From assembly GCA_030844895.1 (NCBI GenBank), contig CM061226.1, positions 114,376,574 to 114,440,573 of the forward strand: a DNA stretch of 64,000 bases, in the 5' to 3' direction. The translations under genes and the position numbers were made by a program. The stretch comes from Ambrosia x helenae (taxonomy: Eukaryota; Streptophyta; Magnoliopsida; Asterales; Asteraceae). The notes beneath the pieces were generated by a model. The model was given only the letters and a program-made list of their open reading frames with translations, was not told where the DNA came from and ran no database searches. Of this stretch, positions 22,001 through 31,986 are shown one piece after another (position 1 is the first letter of the stretch; the number at the start of each line of letters is the position of its first letter).

Positions 22001-23725
22001 TTACTCCCCTCTAATCTTTTGGTGAGAGCATTATTTTTGTATAAAGTTAAAATCCTGGGGAAAAAGTTTTATATATTTGTTTAGTCAAATTATGTTATTC
22101 GTCTATTTTAAGCGATTATTGGGAAATACTAATTTGTTCAATGGCCTGGTTTAGTTATCCAAATAATATGTGACACTGCAGTCTGCAGCCGTTGTTTGTC
22201 AATTCTCAATTTTCTTTCTTTGATTATGTGTTAACTAGTTGGCTATGTGGCGGTGCAACGGGTCGGGATCATACATGGTCAAATATCGCCGGTCATAGTT
22301 GTGGTCGGTACAAGGAAGACCGGGAGAAAAAATCTGAGCGTGCAAAGCGGGACCTTTATCGGTACATGCATTATCACAATCGTTACAAAGCTCATACAGA
22401 TTCGTTTAAGCAGGAATCTAGGCTGAAGGAGACCATACGTGACAAGGTGGCTGTTTTGGAGGGAAGAGATTCACAGTTAAGAGATTTTAGTTGGGTTACA
22501 AATGGGCTGTATCGGTTATTCAGATCAAGGCGGGCGCTTTCGTATTCATACCCATTTGCATATTATATGTTTGGTGGAGAGCTTTTCAACGATGAGATGA
22601 CAAAAGAAGATTTAGAAATAAAACAGCATTTATTTGAGGATCAACAGCAGCAGCTTGAAACTAACGTTGAGAAGTTATCAAAGTTTATCGAGGAACCGTT
22701 TGATAACTACTCCGAGGACCGAATCATGGAAATTCGGATGCAAGTTATTAATCTATCTGTGATCACCGACACCTTGTGCAGGAAAATGTATGTTGGATGT
22801 TAATATGTACTTTTTAAAGTATGAGCAATGTATTTAATCGGTTATACACTTGTAGGTACGAATGTATCGAGACGGATTTGTTAGGCTCCCTGCAATTTGG
22901 CATCCATAACATAGCTCCGTATCACTCGAAAGGGATCGAGAAGGCTACCGAGCTACCCATCAGTTGGGCTGCTAAGTCATGCAACGCTGAAAAAACGTCA
23001 TAAGCTGGAAGACCCGACTAATGGTAAAGTATCGTTTACTCTTCTTCCTTTAGTCTGTTAAATATGATTGCAACCAAAGTTTAAAAGAACGGAAACGAGC
23101 CTCGATGCGTTTTCCCTTCGCCTCATGAGGCGTAAGCCTCGAGGCGCAGTCAAAAAATAATATAAAAATTATGTGTCTAAAAATAAAAATAAAATACTCG
23201 ACCTAGAAAAGTCTAAAACATCAAAAACACACATCAAAAATAAAATAATTGACCCAAAAAGTCTAAAACACCAAAAAAAAAAAAAAACATCAAAAACACC
23301 TTAAACCACCTGAGGCGCACCCGAGGTGCACATTTTCTTAGCCCTTAGAGGCGTATGTACAATCTAAACCCCATGAGGCGCGCCTCAGACTCGTTTTCTT
23401 AGAGTTTCACCTTGAGGCGTACTTCGAGGCGTACGCCTCACCCGTCTTTTTAAACCATGATTGCAACAGTTAATATTAAAAAATACACTTTTTTGTTACA
23501 ACACGTGTGACAAATCGAATATAAAGCCCAACCTGAATGTGAATCAACAAAGAATTTGTCAACATTATGTTACAGGTGGCACGTCGGAATCTGATCGGGC
23601 CTTCTGGTTCTGGCAGCTCAGACGAAATAGGGTTCTCTTCATTGAAGAGGGCGAGAAAAGACGACGGGTTTGGAGACAGTATGTTTGACCTCAATTTGCC
23701 TGCTGATGTGATTGATAGAAACTGA
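17071..23725 (+). CDS. ARI2-like: ARIADNE-type RBR E3 ubiquitin ligase (ARI1/ARI2-like), with two apparent frameshifts
   Basis: RING-between-RING ubiquitin ligase. Exons: 17071-17214, 20281-20313, 20406-20685, 20791-21270, 22239-22787, 22856-23023, 23576-23725; all introns GT-AG. About 601 codons, close to Arabidopsis ARI1/ARI2. An acidic N-terminus is followed by a UBA-like segment (residues ~49-100), RING1 (C128, C131, C145, H147, C148...), IBR, RING2 with the likely catalytic Cys in GGCNL (~C301), the Ariadne domain, and a C-terminal tail ending MFDLNLPADVIDRN. Two places break the frame. Exon 4 lacks one base near 20888-20893 (the text after DEAII jumps frame into LVDKRHPDL), and exon 6 needs one more base in the A6 run at 22990-22995. 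Exon lengths modulo 3 agree. It is either a recent pseudogene or carries consensus errors. Start chosen at the first ATG, giving MDLEDCMSSG. Confidence 0.88.
17696..18696 (+). repeat. tandem duplication in ARI intron 1, copy 1
   Basis: About 1.0 kb, from 'ttaataatttacttcagg' to 'atttacatgt', repeated as 18952-19940 with over 90% identity by eye. It lies wholly inside ARI intron 1, so coding sequence is unaffected. It contains a 38-bp hAT relic at 18185-18222. Confidence 0.9.
18185..18222. mobile_element. shrunken hAT MITE relic
   Basis: Only 38 bp, starting CAGGGGGCACCCCT and ending CCTTCGTCCCTG, flanked by the perfect 8-bp duplication GATGTAAT (18177-18184 and 18223-18230). The text matches the extreme ends of the CAGTGGCGAAGC family, as if the interior was deleted. 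The second duplication copy has the same left flank followed by a longer interior (from about 19413). Confidence 0.7.
18697..18954 (-). mobile_element. Au-like tRNA-derived SINE, minus strand
   Basis: Reverse-complement text contains the SINE signature 'gaggtaaggttgtctacat...accctcctcagaccctacctt' and ends in a (TGA)n-type tail next to 18697. A second copy lies at 25861-26129 in the same orientation. This copy sits exactly between the two copies of the intron duplication. Confidence 0.75.
18952..19940 (+). repeat. tandem duplication in ARI intron 1, copy 2
   Basis: Second copy of 17696-18696. It differs by a long T-run (19047-19076) and by the sequence 19413-19555, where copy 1 has a deleted hAT relic followed by unrelated sequence. 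Confidence 0.9.
21633..21933. mobile_element. hAT-type MITE in ARI intron 4
   Basis: Ends CTTGGTTTTAAAATGCGCG and TTTTTTTTAAACCAAG are inverted repeats, flanked by the exact 8-bp duplication AACCTGAC (21625-21632, 21934-21941). No coding capacity. Confidence 0.85.
23075..23459. mobile_element. hAT-type MITE in ARI intron 6
   Basis: Ends CAAAGTTTAAAAGAACG and CGTCTTTTTAAACCATG are imperfect inverted repeats with the exact 8-bp duplication ATTGCAAC at 23067-23074 and 23460-23467. The interior is rich in AGGCG/CGCCT words (gaggcgtacgcctc). Same broad family as 21633-21933; 57615-57978 looks like a further relative without a visible duplication. Confidence 0.85.
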
Positions 23726-24820
23726 GGTGGTGAAAGCGCGATCAGAGTTGCTCGTTACTCTAGTTATAAAAAATGTATAGCTCTGACATAGGAGCGACTC
23801 TATTTTATGAATTGGTCTCTTTTGAAAACTACCTTAATATATAAACTTTTTGGGTTATTTATATAACATCTTTTGGTTTATAAGGTTGTTTATCTTTCGG
23901 TTATGCTATGAGGGGGAATTTTGCGGATGTTTATATAACCGGCCAAAAGTGGTTCGACTTAATTGTGTTGGCTAGAAAGGGCACTTGATTAGTACGTGTC
24001 GAAACAGGTCATGTCGATCTGTAAACACCTTTTTTTTTTTATTAATCGTCAACTGAGTAAGTGAAGTCTAGTGATTTTTGCTAGTCCTCATTATCAATTG
24101 ATGTTGCATAAAGTAGGGAATCACTCTTAACTGACTGAACTGCTCAAGCTGATAAGAGTCGTTTGGTTGAAAGATACTCGGTCCAGTTTCATACGGTTTA
24201 TGATTTGGAACTTGTAACAAACCGTGTAAACCAAAAACCAAACTGGCCTTTTACATGTATTTTTCTTTCATTTTTAGGAATATAAAGTTACATGTGTGTG
24301 TCTATATATATACACACACATAGTCACATACCATATTCATGAATACTCTATATTTTTTAAACAATGTTATGTTTTTAGATTTTTTTTTTTTGTTGTCTAA
24401 AACGCAGTCCCAAAACCGATCAATTAAACCTTAAAACCATGAAAACCCGTCGGCGATTTGTCTTGTTTTTTTTCTTTCAAATCCATAGTTAACAGTTTAT
24501 CCTTTCATTAGTTTTATGGAAGTCTAAGACTAGCATTCACGGTACCTTACCCATCCCTCATTCACTCACAACCAAGCACAACCATATATTACATTAAAAA
24601 TCATTACAGTTTTTCTCTCCTACACTCACAACCACTTTCAACAAATATTAAAAAATAAATACAGTTTCCAGTTTTCCTCAAAAGATTCCCAAATAACCCC
24701 AAATATACTGATAAACAGTAGATTCCTCATTTGTTTTCACTCACAACCACTTCTAACCTCATAAAAAATTATAGGGTTTTCTTTCATAGAATTATAGGTG
24801 ACCAAATGGCAGTACTCTAA
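23726..24820. other. ARI 3' flank and intergenic
   Basis: The first few hundred bases are presumably ARI 3' UTR; no polyadenylation site can be fixed. 24520-24820 looks like a decayed relative of the GAGCATTCAC MITEs that follow (text like 'ctcactcacaaccactt'). Confidence 0.4.
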
Positions 24821-25124
24821 GAGCATTCACATCAGGTTCTCCTCTCCATTCACTTATAATCACTCATAACCACATATTACACTAAAAATCATATAAGTTC
24901 TCTCTCATTTTCAATTAAATAATATTTTTTATACTTTTATCATTACTTTTCATCTCTCATTCACTCACAACCACTTTAAAAAAGTATTAAAAAATTATAG
25001 AGAGTGAAATATAGAGATGAATAGTAACTTTTCTCTCATCCACTAACAACCATTTATTACCACATATCAAAATAAGGAGATTTCATTCACAAAAATATGC
25101 AGAACTTACTTACTGTGAATGCTC
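24821..25124. mobile_element. Tourist-like MITE (GAGCATTCAC family)
   Basis: Inverted termini GAGCATTCACATC / TACTGTGAATGCTC, flanked by TAA (24818-24820, 25125-25127). Interior AT-rich with 'actcacaaccact' strings. Confidence 0.8.
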
Positions 25125-25184
25125 TAATAGTAGAATCTCCAAATATATATGTGAGTGAGTTCTTCATATTAAATAGAGTGGTTA

Positions 25185-25357
25185 GAGCATTCACATCATC
25201 TTCATCAAATTATATTAAAAATCACTACCCCACCTCTAAATCTTCACTCTTCTAATTAAAATAATAATACTTTTTCATACTTTTATCATTATATTTTCTC
25301 TCCTCACTCACAACCACTTACAAAAATATTAAAATATATATAGGAGTGAACATTAGC

Positions 25358-25410
<53 letters not shown>

Positions 25411-25526
25411 GTGAACAGTAGTTTCTCTAAATATTTTCTCTCTCCTCCATTTACAACCACTCACACTCACCCCATATAATTTGAGGGAACCCCTCACATA
25501 ATTTAGTTCCCGGGTTGTGAATGCTC
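25185..25526. mobile_element. Tourist-like MITE (GAGCATTCAC family) with internal (TA)n
   Basis: Termini GAGCATTCACATCATC / GGGTTGTGAATGCTC with TTA duplications at 25182-25184 and 25527-25529. A perfect TA tract (25362-25408) has expanded inside it. Confidence 0.8.
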
Positions 25527-25734
25527 TTAGGAGTGAATAACTAAGAAAATGTTACTATTCATCCGTAAATTTGTGGATTTTTTTAATCAATTTTATAGAA
25601 GTTAATGTATTTTAGCACGCTTGTTTTGACGTTTTATTATGGTGACTTTAGTGTGTATTTTAGCACGCTTGTTTCGACGTTTTATTAATTGCTGTTAGCC
25701 AAGAAAAATTGAGACACGTCCTTTGATCATACCC

Positions 25735-25855
25735 CATGATCTTTTGGTCTAGTGGTATGGAGTCCTTCTTTACAAATGTGAGTTTGTGAGTTTAAATCCT
25801 TACAAATGCAAGGTTAGGTGGAAATAAGGTGGTATAAAAATTTGCTGTTCAAAAA
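25735..25855 (+). mobile_element. tRNA-derived SINE-like
   Basis: A-box-like tggtctagtgg (25747-25757) and B-box-like gagtttaaatcc (about 25788-25799), followed by 'ggtggtataaaaatttgctgttcaaaaaaa', an A-rich tail. No acceptor stem, so not a tRNA gene. Confidence 0.5.
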
Positions 25856-25860
25856 AATAT

Positions 25861-26129
25861 ATCATCATCATCATCATCATCATCATCATACTCAGTTAAT
25901 CCCACCTATAGCAAAGCTAAGGTAGGGTCTGAGGAGGGTAAGATGTAGACAGTCTTACCTCTATCCCTAAGAATAGAGAAGCTGCTTCCAGTGAGACTCC
26001 CGGCTCGATGTGGTTTGGTATCAAGCCTTGGACATAAGACACAGAACACTTAGCAATCGGGACAAACCCGATCGATGCATGTACCCCTTTGTCTTTTGGC
26101 TATCCACGCCACCACATGATGCATGATTA
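25861..26129 (-). mobile_element. Au-like SINE, minus strand, second copy
   Basis: Closely similar to 18697-18954; the minus-strand 3' tail is an ATG/ATC triplet run at 25861-25890. Confidence 0.75.
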
Positions 26130-26270
26130 ACCATCCGTTGTTTTTAACGTTATTTTCACGAAATTAGTAAAATAACGTTAAAACTAGTGCAACTTTATTT
26201 TTGCCCCCCAAGGGCCACACATATATACATTCATTATATGCGGTGCGCACACCGTAAGTGAGGCGTTGTT

Positions 26271-26323
<53 letters not shown>

Positions 26324-26325
<2 letters not shown>

Positions 26326-27306
26326 TTAGGAATTGGGTAGAAAGTGACATTTGTTTAAGAAGTGTAAGAAGCCACATATGAATGACATGTGGCATTTCAA
26401 ATAATAATAGAAAAGGATAATTTAGGAATTAACAAAATAGAATATTATTTAAAAAAGTAAAATATAATTACATAATTATTATCTAATTATGGCACTTATA
26501 CCAGTTTATCAAATATCCTATTTTCACGGTAGCCAACTATGTATTCAAAGCAATAGCAGATCATCTTCAAATCTTCATCATTTCTAATCTTGATTTTCTC
26601 CTTATCAACCTTTTTTTAAAACTCTACAACATCAACTCTCAAACATTAAAACACATCAACATAAAGCTTATGAACATAAAACACGATGCGAAGAAATAAA
26701 CACCAGTAAAACACCTTGCAAAGAATAATCACTGACAAAACACTATACGAAGAAATAAATCAACTAACAACCATTAAAAAATGATAAGACACTATCAGTT
26801 GTGATAAAACACTATCCGATGAAATGACGCTGGTAAAACACTATACAAAAAAAATAAACATTGATAAAACAACCCGGTCGTCATTTTTACAAGACACCAC
26901 CATGTTGTAATAAACTTTTTAACAAATCGAAATCAAATCCTAGTTTCGGAATCGTGTTTTCATACCTCTCCGTCGATGCCATAATAATAATAAGTTCAAA
27001 TCAAGAAGAGGAAAAAAATAAAGAAAGAAACCTTGATGTCGTAATCGGCGCTAGTGGTGGCAGGAAGAAGAAAGAAAGAAACCTTGATTGTAATCGAGAA
27101 GAGGAACAATTTATGTCATTTTCTTTCTTTTAAATACAATTGTAATTACTATTATACCCCTAAGTGCTCTAATAAAACAATAATTATAAAACACTAATTA
27201 CAATCATGCCACTCTTTTAATCTAAACCACTAAAAATCTAATCCAAGGGCTTAAAACACTTCCTAGACTTCTTAGGAAAACATAACTTTCTACACGAACC
27301 TCAGCC
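26324..27306. mobile_element. TIR element inside a (TA)n tract, Micron-like
   Basis: About 980 bp bounded on both sides by TA microsatellites (26273-26323 and 27307-27318). Ends GGTTAGGAATTGGGTAGAAA and the complement of CTTTCTACACGAACCTCAGCC are imperfect inverted repeats. Interior repeats of 'aaaacac(t/c)at'. A 90-codon ORF (26861-27133) rich in Lys/Glu has no recognisable domain. MITEs targeting TA tracts are known in rice (Micron); membership here is inference. Confidence 0.5.
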
Positions 27307-27318
27307 TATATATATATA

Positions 27319-27610
27319 GGGGCAGGATCAAATACAAAGTAATATAAACGTGCGAAGCGTGCGAAGGATCACTTTGTACATGATAATTACGTAATGATAA
27401 TTACGTAATGCCTTCATGAACATACAAAAACATTACGTAATTATCATTACGTAATTATCATGTACAAATGCATGATAATTACGTAATGATAATTATGTAA
27501 TGCTTTCATAAACATAAAAAACATTACGTAATTATCATTACGTAATTATCATGTACAAATATCCTTCGCACGCTTCGCACGATTCTCTATTTTTGTAGAA
27601 TAACCGCCCC
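27319..27610. mobile_element. double-hairpin element inside a (TA)n tract
   Basis: About 290 bp flanked by TA tracts (27307-27318 and 27611-27635), with GGGGC/GCCCC ends. Nested inverted repeats: outer arms 'cgtgcgaagcgtgcgaagga' near 27350-27368 and 27562-27582; hairpin 1 arms 27375-27410 and 27431-27466 (36/36 paired); hairpin 2 arms 27471-27502 and 27522-27553 (31/32). The arms are built from ATTACGTAAT palindromes. Confidence 0.8.
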
Positions 27611-27635
27611 ATATATATATATATATATATATATA

Positions 27636-28300
27636 ATATCTTAGTAACTTTTTATGATAATTTCTAACTTTATATTTAGAAAAATAAAATATTAGTTGTA
27701 GATCATTAACTTAGAGAAATCATTTGATTGGTTAATATTTTGTTTTTATATTAACATTTTATTATTGTTTTATTATACATGTATATTATTTTTAACGTTA
27801 AAACCCTCATCATGTTATGACACGTATTTAGTTACGTGCTTATCTTCATTAGCATTTTAGGGTGGATTTTTTTTCGCGCAGTTAATACCGGGTGTATGAT
27901 CATGATTTGTTTAAATTATTGCGTGCTTTTTCATCATTACGTTTCGATGTTCAAAATTGAGTCGAAGGTACAACAAACCGCACACATGTTGATATTATTT
28001 TGTTTAAGGTTACCACTATGAAACAAATTTAATTCCCTTCTTTATTCAACCCATTAAGTTAAAACCAACTTTTAACTCTAGACATGTTTACTTAACTAGG
28101 TTGCTTGCTTGTATTTACTGACGTTTACATCGTCGCTAGTATTCACCTATAGCCTCGTCGTGAAGCACGTTTACATACATTTCAAACCTACAATTCGTAT
28201 AATATCTCTCGTCTTTTTCAACCTAATCTAGTATTCAACAAAACGTTTATCTCATTAGAAGATATATACACACATGTTGACTATTCACCTAAACAAAATA

Positions 28301-28334
<34 letters not shown>

Positions 28335-28455
28335 GAAATACAAGACACATGACAGGACAATAAAACATGGATCACGAGATAAATACTAGTAGGTTCACTG
28401 TCTGAGTCCTCCTTCAAATACACACACACACCGTTTCACACACACAATTCCATTA
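27636..28455. promoter_or_regulatory. upstream region of HDR
   Basis: Intergenic, AT-rich, with an (AAT)n run at 28300-28333. The 60 bp before the ATG are CA/CT-rich (cacacacacaccgtttcacac), typical of a plant 5' UTR. No single TATA box can be assigned with confidence. Confidence 0.35.
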
Positions 28456-31400
28456 ATGGCTTCTCTTCAACTAACAACGCCTCTCTCCAATCGCACAGAT
28501 GTGTATCTTCCCGGCATCGGACATTTCCGATGTCGCCGGAAACCTGTGTCCGTCCGATGCTCTGCCGCTGATTTTGACGCCAAGGTTTTCCGGCACAATT
28601 TGACCAGAAGCGATAATTATAATCGCAAAGGATTTGGACATAAGAAGGAGACGCTTGAGCTCATGAATCAAGAGTATACCAGTAAGATATTATGTTAATT
28701 AATGCTTATTTTCACTAGTTTGTATAATTAATTGATCCTGAATTTGTTTGTGGTTATTGAATTGTGATTGTTTGTTAGGTCTTGTTAAGTTGATGATGTT
28801 ATTGTTTGAATTTACATTGTGTTAATGTATTAGGTTTTTTGTTGAATTGTGAAAGTTTGTTAGGTCTGGTTAATATTATGATATTATTGTTATACAATGT
28901 TGATTTCATGATGTTATTGTTATGATTGTTGTTGTTAGGTATGGTTTATAATGTTATTGTTATATGATGTTGATGGAATTTAGATTCGGTTATTGTATTA
29001 GTCGGTTTGATGAATCGCGAGAGTTTGTTACGTCTGGTTAATTTCATGCGGAATTTACATTTCGTTTATGCATTAGTTATTTTAACGAATCGTGAAAAGT
29101 TTTTAGTTCTGGTTAATTTTATGCTGTTATATGATGTTGAAATTTACGTTTCGTTATTGTATCGGTTCATGCTAATTGATGGATTTGTATGATACGGTGT
29201 TGAATGCTAATTGGTATAAACTGTAAAGCGATTGATATTAGTTTGCTTGATTGAAGTGTTAAATGGTTGAACATGTTTGTTACTTTGTTTAAGTTAATAT
29301 AAATATTGTGGGTCAATACAATTTTTTGGTGTGGTAATGTTGTATGTTATTATAAACAGGCGATATCATAAAGACTTTGAAGGAAAATAGCTATGAATAT
29401 ACGTGGGGAAATGTTACTGTCAAACTTGCAGAAGCTTATGGCTTTTGCTGGGGTGTTGAGCGTGCCGTTCAGATTGCTTATGAAGCCAGGAAACAGTTCC
29501 CTGATGAGAAGATATGGATCACAAACGAAATTATTCACAATCCAACCGTTAATAAGGTATTGGTTTTGTGTTTCTGAATTAAAGTTCATGATTACCTCTA
29601 GCTTATGACTCACAACCGAACTGTTATTTCTACTTGGTTTTGTGTTCTTTTTGTGGTAGACTTGTTCTATCTTTACATTTTTTTATATTTATTGTTTCTT
29701 GCATTTGCTATAATCTGTATTTAGTGGCGAAGCTTGACACGAAACTTTGGGGGTTGGAAGTCACTAGTTTCGGGGGGTCGAAACCGTATATACCAAAAAA
29801 TTTCTATACGAATACTATATAATCGGAATTTCTGAGCGAAAATTCGGGGGGGGGGGGGGGGGCACCCCTCCCCGCACCTTAAGAGTTGCGCCACTGTCTG
29901 TATTTATCTATTTGAGCAGAGATAGTAAACAAATTTAAATTCTGTATTGTTAGAGGCTAGAAGAGATGGAAGTTAAGGATATACCCATTGAGGATGGCGA
30001 GAAACAGTTTGATGTTGTCGACAAGGGTGATGTTGTGATTCTTCCTGCGTTTGGAGCTGCGGTCAACGAGATGTTGACTCTGAGTAACAAACAAGTACAA
30101 ATAGTTGATACGACATGCCCTTGGGTGTCGAAGGTGTGGAATTCCGTCGAGAAGCACAAGAAGGGGGACTACACGTCAATAATTCATGGTAAATATTCTC
30201 ATGAGGAGACAGTAGCAACAGCTTCTTTCGCTGGAAAGTATATAATTGTAAAGAACATGGATGAGGTAAGCTTAATGTGTTTTTTATGGTGGCAAAGAAC
30301 ACTTATTCCCAACCATATACCTGTGTTAAGTGGTTTCTTACTTTATTCAGGCAACATATGTGTGTGATTACATTCTTGGTGGTAAGCTTAATGGATCTAG
30401 CTCAACCAAAGAAGCTTTTATGGAGGTGTTTTATTCTTTATAATCAGTTTAATATTAATCTCTTACATTTGTTAAACCACATCTTTCTTTTTTCCCTATC
30501 AGTTTTTTATTTATTTTTTATTTTTTAATAGCTTTAAACTGTGGCATGCTTGCAGAAATTCAAATTTGCAGTTTCTAAGGGTTTTGATCCGGACAGAGAT
30601 CTTGTCAAGGCTGGTGTTGCGAACCAAACTACAATGCTAAAGGGGGAAACTGAGGAGATAGGTATGTTACTAGTAGTGGTGGTAAAATGGGTAGGTGCGA
30701 CACGTTAGGTAAAAAGTTAAAATGGGTAATTTCTGGTACGGTCAAAACAGGTCGAGTTGAACTGAAACACTTTGTAGTCCAATTCTTTTATTGTCATTTG
30801 GCATGTCCGACGTAACTACAAAAGTTACATTTTCCTGTATAATATTTTGGTTTATAAAATAAAATGCTTTAGGATGTGTTTTTAAGATCCACGTTGAACA
30901 TTTCAACCTCTTCGACTCCTTTAGACCTGTTGTAAAACATAAACTGAATCGACCCATTTAGTATTAAATAGGTTGAAATCGCCACTTCTTGGTTGAATTC
31001 GCATCAACCAATTCATCACATTACTCCGTGTTTCCTTATTTACAGGGAAATTAGTAGAGAGGACTATGATGCAAAAGTTTGGAGTAGAAAACATCAACAA
31101 TCATTTCATAAGTTTTAACACCATCTGTGACGCTACTCAGGCAAGTTCTCACAGTTCCCTTTTCTTATATCACAACATGCTTCATCATCATCTCACATTA
31201 ATATGTTAATGTAATCTATCCATGTAGGAGAGACAAGATGCCATGTATAAGTTGGTAGATGAAAAGTTAGATCTTATATTAGTAGTCGGCGGGTGGAACT
31301 CAAGCAATACCTCGCATTTACAAGAGATTGCAGAGGAGCGCGGGATTCCATCTTATTGGATTGACAGTGAACAAAGAATCGGTCCTGGAAACCTAATAAC

Positions 31401-31986
31401 TTATAAATTGATGGTAATACTTTCGCCCCACACACTAGTTTTCGGTGTTAATTATTTTTTACTTAATTATGTTTAAACATGTCATTGTAACAGCACGGTG
31501 AATTGGTTGAAAAAGAAAACTGGCTACCGAAGGGTCCAGTCACAATTGGTGTCACATCTGGTGCATCTACCCCTGATAAGGTAAATCTCGTCACTGGAAA
31601 ATATATGTAAAATGTCAGTTAGTAAAAGGTTCAACGGCTTTATCGGCTGGTTGGATTATAGGGTTTGGGACTTTGGGTCAAAGTTGGTAATTTTTGGCGT
31701 GGGTTGGATCAGGCGGGTTGCGTTGGCTCGAAGACAAGTTTCCATTTTTAATAGATAATTAACGTGTTAAATATGACTAATAAAACTATATCACTACAAT
31801 AGTAATATAAGTTTATGAATAAAATGATTAATGAAGTTGGATGCATTAATATTTACGCTTTGAACGGTTAAAGTTTGTTTTTGTGGTTGATTTTCATGTG
31901 TTGAACATGGATGTATGCAGGTTGTGGAAGATGCTCTACTGAGGGTATTTGAGATCAAAAGTGAAGAAGCCCTGCAACTTGCATAG
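28456..31986 (+). CDS. HDR: 4-hydroxy-3-methylbut-2-enyl diphosphate reductase (plastid)
   Basis: Last enzyme of the plastid MEP pathway; converts HMBPP to IPP and DMAPP using a [4Fe-4S] cluster. Exons: 28456-28681, 29360-29556, 29954-30265, 30351-30425, 30556-30661, 31046-31140, 31228-31413, 31494-31580, 31921-31986. They give 1350 nt, 449 aa, uninterrupted, slightly shorter than Arabidopsis HDR. The three cluster cysteines are visible: C105 (YGFCWGVE), C196 (DTTCPWV), C333 (NTICDAT). HEET (substrate binding), SSNTSHL and VTSGASTPDK are present. The N-terminus (about 35 residues, ending VSVRC before SA) reads as a chloroplast transit peptide. Intron 6 starts with GC rather than GT. Intron 2 holds a hAT MITE. 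Stop TAG after EALQLA. Confidence 0.97.
29722..29896. mobile_element. hAT-type MITE in HDR intron 2
   Basis: Starts TAGTGGCGAAGCTTG and ends GAGTTGCGCCACTG; flanked by the exact 8-bp duplication TCTGTATT (29714-29721, 29897-29904). Same family as 7328-7529. Contains a run of about 15 G from 29847. It lies 57 bp before exon 3 of HDR. Confidence 0.85.
31141..31227 (+). other. HDR: GC-AG intron 6 of HDR
   Basis: Exon 6 ends ...GCTACTCAG and the intron opens gcaagttc, so the donor is GC. The exon/intron match CAG|GCAAGT is the ideal consensus for GC-AG introns. No nearby GT keeps the frame, and the downstream exon (GAGAGACAAGATGCC) continues the conserved DATQERQDA. Confidence 0.9.

Noticed and set aside
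22192..22803. ORF read as an independent 203-aa protein
   Set aside because: It is exon 5 of ARI plus intron flanks; the first ~15 codons are intronic.
26861..27133. 90-codon Lys/Glu-rich ORF
   Set aside because: Inside a non-autonomous TIR element; no domain or codon signal.
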